Source: Desulfuromonas thiophila
Lineage (GTDB): Bacteria; Desulfobacterota; Desulfuromonadia; Desulfuromonadales; Desulfuromonadaceae
NCBI RefSeq assembly: GCF_900101955.1
Contig: NZ_FNAQ01000009.1
Span: forward strand, 1 to 64,000
Direction: 5' to 3'
DNA: 64,000 bases
The notes beneath the pieces were generated by a model. That model saw only the letters and a list, made by a program, of their open reading frames with translations, was not told where the DNA came from and did no database searches. Below are positions 9,546 to 18,018 of the stretch, piece after piece; positions within the stretch are counted from its first letter, which is position 1, and every line of letters starts with the position of its first letter. The position numbers were made by a program, and so were the translations under genes.

Positions 9546-10000
9546 CAGGCTCGCGGGTCGCCCTGCGGCACACGGTTCCAGATCAGCCAGTAGTAGCCGA
9601 GGGTTTCCATCAGGGTGGTGAATTTGGCGAAATCGACCGGTTTGACCACATAGCTGTTGGCATGGCGGTCATAGGCCTGCAGCAGGTCACTTTCCGCCGC
9701 CGAGGTGGTCAGCACCACCACGGGAATGTTGGCCAGCGCCGGGTCGCTTTTGACCCGCTCCAGCACCTCCAGGCCGTCGACCCGCGGCATGCGCAGATCA
9801 AGCAGAATCAGCCCCGGTCGCGGGGCCTGCTGCGGTTCGGCGAAGGGGGGCCGGCGGTAGAGATAATCAAGGGCCTGCTGACCATCGCTGACATGGATCA
9901 GGCGGTTGGCAATGCGCGACTGCTCCAGCGTCCGCCGTACGATTTCGGCATGGGCCGGCTCATCTTCAGCCAGCAGAATGACAATGGCTTCTCCTTCCAT
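9545..10000 (-). CDS. Single-domain response regulator (Rcp1-like)
   Basis: A 151-residue stand-alone receiver. LLAEDEPAHAEIV supplies the acidic pocket, LILLDLRMPRVDGLEVL the phospho-acceptor Asp, VVVLTTS the Thr/Ser, and SYVVKPVDF the Lys. The insertion around ALDYLYRRPPF and the ending YYWLIWNRVP are typical of Rcp1-type partners of phytochrome-class kinases. AAGGAG with a seven-base spacer fixes the start at 10000. It is the last gene of a minus-strand unit behind two histidine kinases, so it is their probable phosphorylation target. There is no output domain, so it must act by protein contact. Confidence 0.9.
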   Translation of the reverse strand: MEGEAIVILLAEDEPAHAEIVRRTLEQSRIANRLIHVSDGQQALDYLYRRPPFAEPQQAPRPGLILLDLRMPRVDGLEVLERVKSDPALANIPVVVLTTSAAESDLLQAYDRHANSYVVKPVDFAKFTTLMETLGYYWLIWNRVPQGDPRA

Positions 10001-10023
10001 GAAGGTCTCCTTTCCGGTCTGGC

Positions 10024-10047
10024 GGACTGTTGGCAAACAGCCTGCTA
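10024..10047. repeat. Solo first hairpin of the dispersed element
   Basis: CTGTTGGCAAACAGCCTGCTAG matches the left end of the full elements at 7506 and 59152 (CTGTT/AACAG stem). It fills the gap between receiver and kinase genes and provides the kinase stop codon (TAG on the minus strand, 10045-10047). Confidence 0.5.
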
Positions 10048-11427
10048 GGGCGCCGGGCTCTCGGGCAGCATTGTGGCCGCCTGCAGGGCTGCCGGCAGGG
10101 TGAAGCAGAAACAGCTGCCCCGGCCAAGGCCTGCGGATTCGGCCCAGATCTGGCCGCCCTGATGGCTGACAATCTTTTTCGCCAGGGCCAGTCCCAGGCC
10201 GCTGCCCTCGGCATTCGGGTCGAGCTGGGTGAACAGGCCGAAGATGCGTTCGCATTGCTGCGGCTCAATGCCCAGACCGTTATCGCACACATAGAAAACC
10301 GGCGGGCTGCTGCTGCGCACACCGATGTCGATGCGTAGCTGGGCCTGCTGGCCACGGTACTTGATCGCGTTTTCGATCAGGTTCTGCCACAGCTGCACCA
10401 GTTGCAGCGGATCGGCCCGCAGCAGCTGGGGCATGTCAGCGATCTGCAGCTGGATGCTGTGATCCTGCAGGCGGCCGGCCAGGGCGGCCAGGCTGTCCTG
10501 CACCAGACTGTTGACCGTGCGGGTCTGGGCCGGCTGTTCAAGGCGGCCGACGCGTGACAGCTGCAACAGACCGGCCAGCAGCTGTTCCATGCGACTGGCG
10601 GCGCCATCAAGATAGTTCAGATCCTTGGTGATGCGCGCGTCATCGCCGGCTGTCAGATCCTGCCGCAACAGCGCCAGAAAGGCCTTGATGGTGACCAGCG
10701 GGCTCTTCAGGTCATGTGAAACGCTGTAGATCAGCTGCTCCATTTCGCGGTTTTTGTGCTGCAGATCCTCCTGCAGCTGCTTGAGGGCGCTGATGTCCTG
10801 ATGAGTGCCGGCCATCAGCAGGGGCTGACCGTCGTGCCACTGTACCACGCGGCCGCAGTCGAGCACCCAGATCCAGTAGCCCTGTTTGTGGCGCAGCCGT
10901 GCCTCGCAGCGGTAGGCGGGCAATTCGCCGGCCAGATGGCGGGCGATGAGGGCTTCGCTGCGTTGCAGATCCTCCGGGTGGGCCAACCGGCGCCAGGTTG
11001 TGATGCTGAGGGGTTCCAATTCGGCCAGCGAATAGCCGATCATGGCGGCCCAGTGCTCATTGATCGCCAGGGCGCCGGTTTGCAGGTTCCATTCCCAGCT
11101 GCCGGCGCCGGTGGCGTTGAGGATGTCCTGCAGGCGCTGTTCGTTGTGGCGCAAAACCTCCTGCGTCCGGCGGATGCCGCTGAGGCTGCGTTGGGCCAGC
11201 ACAAACACCAGCAGGGCGCTGAGCACCACGAAGAGCATGCCCTTGAAGGTCTGCAGCTGACTGAGGCGGTGGCCGTCGCTGGCCAGTTGCAGCAGCAGGC
11301 GGTCACTGACGAGAATCCAGATGGTCGAAAACAGCAGATAGAGCGCCGCGATGCCTGCCGCGATCCGGCCGGGGCGCAGCTGCTGAGCCGCCGGCGCGGC
11401 GGTGGTGCTGCAGGTAGCCCGGTTCAT
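10045..11427 (-). CDS. PAS-domain sensor histidine kinase
   Basis: A 460-residue protein. Two membrane helices (about 24-40 and 66-80) flank a short periplasmic loop, so little external sensing surface exists. A PAS domain follows (about 93-215, ILNATGAGSWEWNLQTGAL...GTHQDISALKQL). The kinase core has SVSHDLKSPLVT (phospho-acceptor His), NLIENAIKY (N box), CDNGLGI (G1) and GSGLGLALAKKIV (G2). The start at 11427 has AAGGAG eight bases upstream. It lies 40 bp after a second kinase with a near-identical core and 44 bp before an Rcp1-like receiver. Confidence 0.9.
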   Translation of the reverse strand: MNRATCSTTAAPAAQQLRPGRIAAGIAALYLLFSTIWILVSDRLLLQLASDGHRLSQLQTFKGMLFVVLSALLVFVLAQRSLSGIRRTQEVLRHNEQRLQDILNATGAGSWEWNLQTGALAINEHWAAMIGYSLAELEPLSITTWRRLAHPEDLQRSEALIARHLAGELPAYRCEARLRHKQGYWIWVLDCGRVVQWHDGQPLLMAGTHQDISALKQLQEDLQHKNREMEQLIYSVSHDLKSPLVTIKAFLALLRQDLTAGDDARITKDLNYLDGAASRMEQLLAGLLQLSRVGRLEQPAQTRTVNSLVQDSLAALAGRLQDHSIQLQIADMPQLLRADPLQLVQLWQNLIENAIKYRGQQAQLRIDIGVRSSSPPVFYVCDNGLGIEPQQCERIFGLFTQLDPNAEGSGLGLALAKKIVSHQGGQIWAESAGLGRGSCFCFTLPAALQAATMLPESPAP

Positions 11428-11467
11428 ACAGGAGACTCCTTGAGCGTAAAAGGTGAAAGCCGTGATT

Positions 11468-12805
11468 TCAGCAACGGGGCGGCCGCGGATCGGCCAGGGC
11501 CGCCGGCAGGGTGAAGAAGAAGCAGCAGCCTTGTCCCGCACCGGCCGATTCCACCCAGATACGGCCGTCGTATTGCTCGACAATGCGCTTGGCCAGCGCC
11601 AGTCCCAGGCCACTGCCGGGAGTGTTGCGGTCGAGCTGTTCGAACAGGCCGAAGATTTTTTCGGCATAGCCGGGTTCGATACCCTGGCCGTTGTCGCCCA
11701 CATAGAAGCGGGCTGTGGCGGTCGGCTCGCTGATGACGCCCAGACGGATCTGCAAGGGCTGGTCGGCGCGCCGGTACTTGATGGCGTTTTCGATCAGGTT
11801 CTGCCACAGCTCCAGCAGCCTGGGCCGCTGGGCCAGCAGGCGCAGCCGACAGGGCCGGATCTCCAGCGCGACCTGATGCTGCTGCAACAGACCGCCAAGC
11901 AGCACCTGCACCTCCTCGATCAGTTCATCGTAGAAGAAGCTTTGTGGCGGCTCCCCCGGCTGCCCCAGGCGCGAGAAGCGCAGCAGACCATCGAGCAGCT
12001 GCTCCATCTGACGGGTGGCGGTGCGCAGATGGTGCAGGTCGCTGGCAATGCGTTCGCGGTTGTCGCTGGCGAGATCCTGTTCGAGAAAGCTCAGGAACGC
12101 CATCGAGGTCACCAGTGGTGATTTGAGGTCGTGGGAGATGGTGTGGTTGAAGCGTTCCAGCTCGACGTTGCGCTGTTGCAGTTCACGGGCCTGACGTTGC
12201 AGCGCCTGCAGGGCGGAGCGGGCGGTCAGCTGATCGGTCAGGATCTTGCCGACCAGAATGGTGGCCAGCGGATAGAACAGCAACACCGGCGGGCCGATGG
12301 TTTTTTCAACGGTCCAGACCAGTTCGGCCGGCAGGGCCAGCATCAGGGCCATCATGGCCAGATGGACCAGCAGGCCGAAACCGTGCAGTTGCCCGGTAGA
12401 CGGCAAGGCCCCTGAACGGCGCAGACGCCGGTGGCCAAGCCAGCCCAGCGTCATGGAGGACAGAATGACCAGACAACCGACCAGGGTGCCGACGCCGCCC
12501 AGCTGAATACGGAGGCCGAGGGGCAACAGGCTGGCAATGCTGCCGGCCACGGGACCGAAGAAGAGGGCGCACAGGCTGATCATGACCGAACGGCCATCGA
12601 AGATCAGCCCCGGCCCGGCCACCAGCGGCCGCAGCATGCCCAGCACGGCCGCGCCGCCGAACAGCAGGCCCTGCAGCAGCTGACCGCTGCGACGGTTGCG
12701 GTCCCAGCGTTTGTCGATGAAACCGGACAGCACGCTCAGAGCCACCAGCAACGCCAGGTTGAACAGCAGATCAAGGGAAAACACGCCGGCAATCTCCGAA
12801 GCCAT
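11468..12805 (-). CDS. Sensor histidine kinase with 5TMR-LYT membrane sensor
   Basis: A 445-residue protein. The first 190 residues hold about six hydrophobic helices matching the LytS/YhcK-type 5TM receptor (GFIDKRWDRN..., FDGRSVMISLCALFFGPVAGSIAS). A coiled coil leads to the kinase core: TISHDLKSPLVT (His), NLIENAIKY, GDNGQGIEP, GSGLGLALAKRIV. No good ribosome site precedes the ATG at 12805; a GTG seven codons downstream (12784) is preceded by GGAG and is a credible alternative. Co-directional with the PAS kinase and receiver; the core is a tandem paralogue of the neighbouring kinase. Confidence 0.88.
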   Translation of the reverse strand: MASEIAGVFSLDLLFNLALLVALSVLSGFIDKRWDRNRRSGQLLQGLLFGGAAVLGMLRPLVAGPGLIFDGRSVMISLCALFFGPVAGSIASLLPLGLRIQLGGVGTLVGCLVILSSMTLGWLGHRRLRRSGALPSTGQLHGFGLLVHLAMMALMLALPAELVWTVEKTIGPPVLLFYPLATILVGKILTDQLTARSALQALQRQARELQQRNVELERFNHTISHDLKSPLVTSMAFLSFLEQDLASDNRERIASDLHHLRTATRQMEQLLDGLLRFSRLGQPGEPPQSFFYDELIEEVQVLLGGLLQQHQVALEIRPCRLRLLAQRPRLLELWQNLIENAIKYRRADQPLQIRLGVISEPTATARFYVGDNGQGIEPGYAEKIFGLFEQLDRNTPGSGLGLALAKRIVEQYDGRIWVESAGAGQGCCFFFTLPAALADPRPPRC

Positions 12806-12885
12806 AGAGGAAGAAGGAGAAACAGCGGCAGCGGGGCAGGGCGGGTGCGCTCCTGCCGGCTTGCCCCGCTTGCAGTCTAGCAGAG

Positions 12886-12914
12886 ATCGGCCGGCTGTCT
12901 CGTGGCCGGCCGAT
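12886..12914 (-). terminator. Hairpin after nifN, without a T tract
   Basis: ATCGGCCGGC / GCCGGCCGAT gives a perfect 10-bp stem with a nine-base loop, 10 bases after the nifN stop. No U-run follows on the minus strand, so it may stabilise or partly end the nifEN message rather than act as a classical terminator. Confidence 0.5.
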
Positions 12915-12924
12915 GAGAATTGTG

Positions 12925-14244
12925 TCAGGCGTGGGGGGTGCCGTGCCGCTGGCTGCGCCAGCGTTCGGCGGTGTTGGCGGCCTCGAACAGAAAATGGCAG
13001 CTGCCTTCATAGAGCAGATCGCTTTTGAGCTGTGAGCCCAGCTCCTCCCAGTTGGGATAGCCCCGCAACAGCAGGCCCTTGCCCAGCTGATGACTGAGCC
13101 GCTCGGCGTGGAAATTGCCGATCAGCACATCGAAGTCGGTCGCGGCCGCGGCAATATCGGCCAGATCGCCGACCTGAACCCTGTCGGCGGCCACACTGGC
13201 CAGCTGCGGCGTGGCCGTGCTGGCCACGGCCAGAACCACCTGGCCGCCAGCTTCGCCCAGGGCGGCCGCCAGTCCGACCAGCTGGTCGGGTTCGCCGCTT
13301 AAGGCGAAGCGGGTCTGGCCGAGGGCGAAGTGGCAGTCGAGCAGGGTATCCTGCAGGCGGCTGCGCCAGCGCGCCACCGCCAGCGGAGGCCGTTTGCGGC
13401 CACTGGCCGCCAGCAGTCGCTCGATCAGGGCATCCGTTGCCAGCAGTCCCTGCAGGTGATCGCAGCTCCACAGTTCCATGGCCGGGTTCTTGCGTTGCAG
13501 GGCCTCGGCGCAGGGTCGCATGGATTGGCCGATGGCCAGCACATGAGAGCAGCGCGCCAGCGTGCGCAGCTCCGCCAGCGGCAGGCCGCCATCGCTGAGC
13601 ACCGACTGGCCCTGCCCCAGATGGCCGTCGAGGGCGCTGGACAGATCGGGCAGGGCCAGAACACGAAAGCCGAAGGAGGCGATCAGCTCCTTGATGCGCT
13701 CGACCTCCAGTGGTTGCAGGCTGACATGGGGCAGCAGGGCCAGCTGATGCGGTGTGCAGTGGGGCTGCGGTTCCACCAGCTGCTCAATCAGGGCGCGGGT
13801 GGCCAGCGCCCAGCCGCTTTCGAAGCCGCCTTCGTAATCCGGCGTGGCCACCCACACCAGCGGCAGGCCGTTCTCGCCCTGGTCAAGCTGGCGCGCGGCG
13901 CGCTGCAGATCGTCGCCCTTGGTTTCGGTCAGGCCGGTGCTGTGCAGGCCGATGAGGGCCGGGCGGGATTTTTCGCCAATGGTACGCAGCGCTTCGGCGA
14001 TGCCTGCATCGCCGCCATCGAGGATGGCGCAGATATCGCTGACTGCCGTGGTCTGAATGGCGATGGGTTCGCAGAAGTGACGGGTGAAGAACACCTTGGT
14101 AAACGAGGCGCAGCCCTGGGCGCCATGCATCAGCGGCAGGCAGCCTTCAATGCCGAAAAAAGCCAGCGCCGCGCCCATGGGCTGCGACAACTTGAAGGGA
14201 TTGATCTGCAGCGCCCTGGCGGGCGTGGAAGTCAGCGCAGCCAT
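12925..14244 (-). CDS. nifN: Nitrogenase cofactor scaffold protein NifN
   Basis: A 439-residue member of the nitrogenase component 1 family. The N-terminus reads ALQINPFKLSQPMGAALAFFGIEGCLPLMHGAQGC, with Cys45 in the HGAQGC position that ligates the scaffold iron-sulfur cluster in NifEN. FFTRHFCEPIAIQTTAV is also conserved; the C-terminal half keeps the D-V-L-I-G-N-F-H motif and ends GSCHFLFEAANTAERWR. With NifE it forms the scaffold on which the FeMo-cofactor precursor matures. Its start overlaps the end of nifE by 13 bases. NifH, D, K and B are not in the window. Confidence 0.92.
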   Translation of the reverse strand: MAALTSTPARALQINPFKLSQPMGAALAFFGIEGCLPLMHGAQGCASFTKVFFTRHFCEPIAIQTTAVSDICAILDGGDAGIAEALRTIGEKSRPALIGLHSTGLTETKGDDLQRAARQLDQGENGLPLVWVATPDYEGGFESGWALATRALIEQLVEPQPHCTPHQLALLPHVSLQPLEVERIKELIASFGFRVLALPDLSSALDGHLGQGQSVLSDGGLPLAELRTLARCSHVLAIGQSMRPCAEALQRKNPAMELWSCDHLQGLLATDALIERLLAASGRKRPPLAVARWRSRLQDTLLDCHFALGQTRFALSGEPDQLVGLAAALGEAGGQVVLAVASTATPQLASVAADRVQVGDLADIAAAATDFDVLIGNFHAERLSHQLGKGLLLRGYPNWEELGSQLKSDLLYEGSCHFLFEAANTAERWRSQRHGTPHA

Positions 14245-15581
14245 GGGGCCTCCGTGCCGGCCAGGTGGAACACTGGATTCTGCAGGGCATTTTTGATGTC
14301 TTCGGCTAGGTTAAGCAGGCCATTGTAACCGCCGTAACTCTTTTTCTTTTCCTGATTGACATCGATAAAGGCGATGCGTTTTTTAACCGCCGTGTACAGG
14401 CTGCGGCCACCGGCCAGCAGCAGATCGGCGCCGAAGTCCTCGATGGCCTGCAGCTGCTGGCTGGCCGGCTGGGTCATCAGCAGCGCCTTTTCGCCCAGAC
14501 AGGCGCGGGCGCGGGCCTTGTCGTCCTCGGTCGACTTGCGGACCGAGGTGGCGACGACCTCGATGCCGAGATCCTGCAGCGCCGAAGCGATGGACCAGGC
14601 CTTGTTGCCGCCGGTGTTGATGACGGCCTTTTTCCCCTCAAGGCACTGGCGGTAGGGCTGCAGCCGCTGCGTCAGGCGGGCTTCCTCGCGGGCGGTGACG
14701 GCCTGGGTGCGGGCGATGAGGTCAGCGTCGCCAAGGGCGGCGGCGATGGCGTTGAGACTGTTGCTGGTATCGCGCAGGCCGTAAAACGAGGCGGAGATCC
14801 AGGGGATGCCGTAGCGCTGCTCCATCTTGCGGGTGAGGCTGACCAGCGACTTGGCGCAGACCAGCACATTGAGGCGCGCGCGATGGGCGCAGCGCAGATC
14901 GGCGACACGGCCATCGCCGCTGAGACTGGCCAGGACGCGGATGCCGACCTCTTCGAGCAGGGGGCGGTACTGCCACAGATCGCCGGTGACGTTGTAATCG
15001 CCGATCAGGTTGATGTCGAAGGGCGTGGTCTGGCGGGGCTCCGCCGTGCCGATAAGCTGCTGCAACACCGCTTCGCCGGCCATGCGGCTGCCGAGATTCT
15101 TGCCGCCGGCAAAGCCGGGTACCTCCACCGCCACCACCGGCCGATCATGGTCGGCGCTGGCCTGACGGCAGACGGCAGCGATATCGTCGCCGATCAGGGC
15201 GGTGACACAGGTGGCATAGACGAACAGGGCGGCCGGCTGGTACTGTTCAACAATCTGGTCGATGGCGGCACGCAGCCGCGTCTCGCCGCCGAACACCACA
15301 TCGCTGGTGCGGATGTCGGTGGTAAAGCCCATTTGGGTGAAATCGGTGCCGGGATGGCTGGTCAGGGTCAGACGGGTTTCCCAGGAAGCGCCCAGGCAGG
15401 TGATGGGGCCATGCACCAGGTGGGCGGCGTCGGCCAGCGGAAACAGGGAGATCTGCGCACCTTCGAAGGCGCAGCCGCCCGAGGTGGCGCCGGGTTTGGG
15501 ACGGTTGCAGGCGCTGACGCGCCCGGCATTGTGGCTGCAGGCATCTTCCTGCAGCAGTTCGCGGATCTGGCGGCGCTGCAT
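14232..15581 (-). CDS. nifE: Nitrogenase cofactor scaffold protein NifE
   Basis: A 449-residue protein. Cys37 (GATSGGCAFEGA), Cys62 (HLVHGPITCLGASWETR) and Cys125 (VYATCVTALIGDD) fall at the positions known to hold the scaffold cluster in NifEN. The cofactor-site region is also recognisable (INTGGNKAWSIASALQDLGI...LAGGRSLYTAVKKRIAFIDVN). GGAGG seven bases upstream of the ATG at 15581 fixes the start; the longer frame to 15629 lacks a ribosome site. Translation is coupled to nifN. A possible sigma-54 promoter lies at 15630-15644. The gene is divergent from pldA. Confidence 0.94.
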   Translation of the reverse strand: MQRRQIRELLQEDACSHNAGRVSACNRPKPGATSGGCAFEGAQISLFPLADAAHLVHGPITCLGASWETRLTLTSHPGTDFTQMGFTTDIRTSDVVFGGETRLRAAIDQIVEQYQPAALFVYATCVTALIGDDIAAVCRQASADHDRPVVAVEVPGFAGGKNLGSRMAGEAVLQQLIGTAEPRQTTPFDINLIGDYNVTGDLWQYRPLLEEVGIRVLASLSGDGRVADLRCAHRARLNVLVCAKSLVSLTRKMEQRYGIPWISASFYGLRDTSNSLNAIAAALGDADLIARTQAVTAREEARLTQRLQPYRQCLEGKKAVINTGGNKAWSIASALQDLGIEVVATSVRKSTEDDKARARACLGEKALLMTQPASQQLQAIEDFGADLLLAGGRSLYTAVKKRIAFIDVNQEKKKSYGGYNGLLNLAEDIKNALQNPVFHLAGTEAPWLR

Positions 15582-15629
15582 GGCAATCCTCCGGTCAGGG
15601 GGCAGGGGGGCACTGCCTCCGAGACTCAA

Positions 15630-15644
15630 GCAAGAACTGTGGCA
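15630..15644 (-). promoter_or_regulatory. Candidate sigma-54 promoter for nifEN
   Basis: On the minus strand TGCCAC-AGTTC-TTGC fits the -24/-12 spacing of sigma-54 promoters (TGGCAC-N5-TTGC) with one mismatch, in the normally strict -24 GG. It would start transcription about 35 bases upstream of nifE. No NifA site (TGT-N10-ACA) was found upstream, so this is tentative. Confidence 0.35.
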
Positions 15645-15780
15645 AGCCGGCCGGGGTTGGGGGGATTTGCCGTATTCAAGCGGTCAGGCGGCGGTGCCAG
15701 CCGGGCTGGCTGCGCTGTTTTTAGGCAATCCGGCTGGCGGCCTGTGCAGGTGGTGGGCAACCGACAATCAGGGAGGTGTG

Positions 15781-16848
15781 ATGCAAGGGCTGTGGTCCGC
15801 AAGGATTCGAGGGACAGGCTGGGGGGTGGCGGGTCTGCTGGCGCTGGCGTTGCTGGCCGGACCGCTGGCGCAGACCGTGGCGGCGCAGCTGCTCAGTGCC
15901 GAGGAGGCTCACTGTCTGGTGCAGGTGGCGGAAAGTGGCCTGTACGATCACCTGAGCATCGCGCAGCTGCGCCAGCGCTGCTGCGACCCGGCGGCGCGCG
16001 ACGAAATGCTGGCGCGCCTGGCCCAGCTGGAACCGGCGGTGTCGGATCTGCAGCGCCGTGGCCAGGCGGAAACCCTGGCCAGCCGCCTGCCTTTCGCCCT
16101 GGTCGCGCATCGGCGCAACTATCTGTTGCCACTGACCTACGACCGCCAGATCGCCGGTTCCCGCTGCGCCCTGGCCGGGGAGGATATCGACCGTTTCGAG
16201 GTCAAATTTCAGTTCAGCGTCAAGGTGCCGCTGTGGCAGCAGCTGTTCGGTAGCCGGGTTGATCTGTGGGCCGGTTACAGCCAGCTGTCGTTGTGGCAGG
16301 CGTATAATAGCGATTTTTCTAGTCCGTTTCGTGAAACCAACTATGCGCCGGAACTGTTTTTGACCCTGCCGGAGGTGCTGGCGTCGCTGGGGCTGGCGGG
16401 CAGCCGTCTGAGTCTGGGCTTCATTCATGAGTCCAACGGGCGAGGCGGCAGCCAGTCGCGCAGCTGGAACCGTCTGTATGCCGATCTGGCGTTGTCGCGG
16501 GGACCGCTGACCCTGCATCTGAAACCCTGGTATCGGCTGCCGGAAGAGCGCAAGGCGCGGCCGACCTCCAGCGGTGGCGATGACAACCCCGATATCCAGC
16601 GCTATCTCGGCTATGGTGAGCTGGGGTTGGATTACCGTCTGGGTCGACAGCTGTTTGCCCTGCAGTGGCGCAACAACCTGCGGCGCGGCGACAACAAGGG
16701 CGCCGTACAGCTCGAATGGATATTTCCCCTGACTGAGCATTTGCACGGTTACATCCAGTATTTTAACGGCTATGGTGAAACGCTGATCGATTACAACCGC
16801 AGCAGCAACCGTCTGGGCCTGGGCGTCACCCTGGCCAACGGCCTGTAG
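15781..16848 (+). CDS. pldA: Outer membrane phospholipase A
   Basis: A 355-residue protein with a signal peptide (hydrophobic run to about residue 32, cut near TVAA-Q). An extra segment of about 80 residues precedes the phospholipase barrel. The active site is intact: GFIHESNGRGGSQSRSWNRL contains His216, Ser218 and the downstream Asn-containing SRSWNR signature of OMPLA. It hydrolyses acyl chains of phospholipids at the outer leaflet when activated by dimerisation and calcium. GGGAGG lies just before the ATG. Divergent from nifE. Confidence 0.93.
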   Translation: MQGLWSARIRGTGWGVAGLLALALLAGPLAQTVAAQLLSAEEAHCLVQVAESGLYDHLSIAQLRQRCCDPAARDEMLARLAQLEPAVSDLQRRGQAETLASRLPFALVAHRRNYLLPLTYDRQIAGSRCALAGEDIDRFEVKFQFSVKVPLWQQLFGSRVDLWAGYSQLSLWQAYNSDFSSPFRETNYAPELFLTLPEVLASLGLAGSRLSLGFIHESNGRGGSQSRSWNRLYADLALSRGPLTLHLKPWYRLPEERKARPTSSGGDDNPDIQRYLGYGELGLDYRLGRQLFALQWRNNLRRGDNKGAVQLEWIFPLTEHLHGYIQYFNGYGETLIDYNRSSNRLGLGVTLANGL

Positions 16849-16931
16849 CCGATGCCGCTGCGGCCCGCACCGGCTGCCGGTTTCATCCGGTGCCCGTTTC
16901 AGCGCGCCCGCTTTATCGAAGGAGAAAGATC

Positions 16932-17591
16932 ATGACAAGGAAAGCCTGCGTTTTCGTTGGTGCCCTGGCCGCTCTGGCGCTGGGGCTGTCCGGCTGCGCC
17001 CAGCCCATGAGCCGCAGCCAGAAGGGTGCAGCCATCGGCGCTGTTTCGGGGGCGGCCGCTGGCGCCCTGGTGGGACAGGCGGCCGGTCGCGATACCAAGG
17101 CAACCCTGATCGGCGCCGGTATCGGTGCCGCGGTCGGAACCGGCGCCGGTGCCGGTATAGGTTACTACATGGACCGGCAGGAAGAAGCCCTGCGCACGGC
17201 TCTGGCCTCGGTGGAAGGGGTGCAGATCGAGCGGGTCGGCGATGAGCTTCATGTCACCTTCCGCTCCGACAACCAGTTCGATGTCGGTTCCTTCAGTCTG
17301 CGGCCGGCGGCCCAGCAGGATGTGGTGCGGCTGGCCCAGGTGCTGACCCAGTACCACAAGACCCGACTGCTGATCGCCGGTTATACCGACAGCAGCGGCA
17401 GCGAGGAACTCAATCAGCAGCTGTCAGAGCGGCGGGCGGCGGCGGTGCGCAATATTCTGCTGGCCAACGGTGTGGCCGACAGCCGCATGACGGTGGTGGG
17501 TTTCGGTGAGAGCGCCCCGGTGGCGGACAATACCAGTGACTATGGCCGTCAGCTCAACCGCCGGGTGGAATTGAAGATTTCGCCGCTGTAG
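16932..17591 (+). CDS. OmpA-family lipoprotein with glycine zipper
   Basis: A 219-residue protein with a lipoprotein signal ending LSGC (Cys22). A glycine-zipper segment follows (QKGAAIGAVSGAAAGALVGQ and GAGIGAAVGTGAGAGIGYYM), and a C-terminal OmpA peptidoglycan-binding domain carries AGYTDSSGSEELNQQLSERR and GFGESAPVADN...NRRVEL. This layout matches YiaD-type proteins that link membrane and peptidoglycan. The ATG at 16932 has AAGGAG upstream; an earlier in-frame ATG at 16890 has none. Confidence 0.9.
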   Translation: MTRKACVFVGALAALALGLSGCAQPMSRSQKGAAIGAVSGAAAGALVGQAAGRDTKATLIGAGIGAAVGTGAGAGIGYYMDRQEEALRTALASVEGVQIERVGDELHVTFRSDNQFDVGSFSLRPAAQQDVVRLAQVLTQYHKTRLLIAGYTDSSGSEELNQQLSERRAAAVRNILLANGVADSRMTVVGFGESAPVADNTSDYGRQLNRRVELKISPL

Positions 17592-17611
17592 CCGACCACG
17601 CCATCACATCG

Positions 17612-17641
17612 GCCCCGTCATGAACGTTTTCATGCCGGGGC
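17612..17641. terminator. Inverted repeat after the OmpA lipoprotein gene
   Basis: GCCCCG-T-CATGAA / TTCATG-C-CGGGGC forms a long stem with a single internal mismatch and a four-base loop. There is no T tract, so it is either a message-stabilising hairpin or a partial terminator before the next gene. Confidence 0.5.
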
Positions 17642-17665
17642 TACGGTTTCCGACAAGGAGCGGGA

Positions 17666-17998
17666 ATGTCGACCTCCCCTGAATTTGTTGCCGGCATGCG
17701 GCGTCTGCGCCGCCGTCGGCTGTTTTTATGGGTCATGATCGCGGTTTATCTGCCGATGATCTGGCTGGTGCTGGAGATCAGCCAGTCCGACCGGGTGACC
17801 GGCCTGTTTTTCGCCGGCTGGGTGGTACTGGTGGGCGTGGCGGCCAATCTGACGGCCTTTTGCCGTTGCCCCCAGTGTGGCAACTTTTTTCACCTCAATG
17901 GTGTCGTGCCGCTCTATCTGCGCCACTGTTTGCACTGTGGCCTGCACATCAGTGGTGATCCGGCGCGCAACGCCTTCGAGCGTCGCCGCCGGCCTTGA
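17666..17998 (+). CDS. Small membrane protein with C-terminal zinc ribbon
   Basis: A 110-residue protein. A basic N-terminus (RRLRRRR) is followed by two membrane helices (WVMIAVYLPMIWLVL and FFAGWVVLVGVAANLTAF) and a C-terminal CRCPQCGNFF...HCLHCGLHIS segment with two CxxC pairs, a likely zinc ribbon on the cytoplasmic side. AAGGAG precedes the ATG. No named family recognised. It is followed 20 bp later by the LysE-type gene, so co-transcription is likely. Confidence 0.65.
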   Translation: MSTSPEFVAGMRRLRRRRLFLWVMIAVYLPMIWLVLEISQSDRVTGLFFAGWVVLVGVAANLTAFCRCPQCGNFFHLNGVVPLYLRHCLHCGLHISGDPARNAFERRRRP

Positions 17999-18018
17999 CC
18001 GAACAAAGGAAATAGGTG

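Noticed and set aside
12784-12805. Calling the 5TMR kinase start at GTG 12784
   Set aside because: It has a better ribosome site than ATG 12805 but the longer form keeps a plausible helix start; noted as alternative only.
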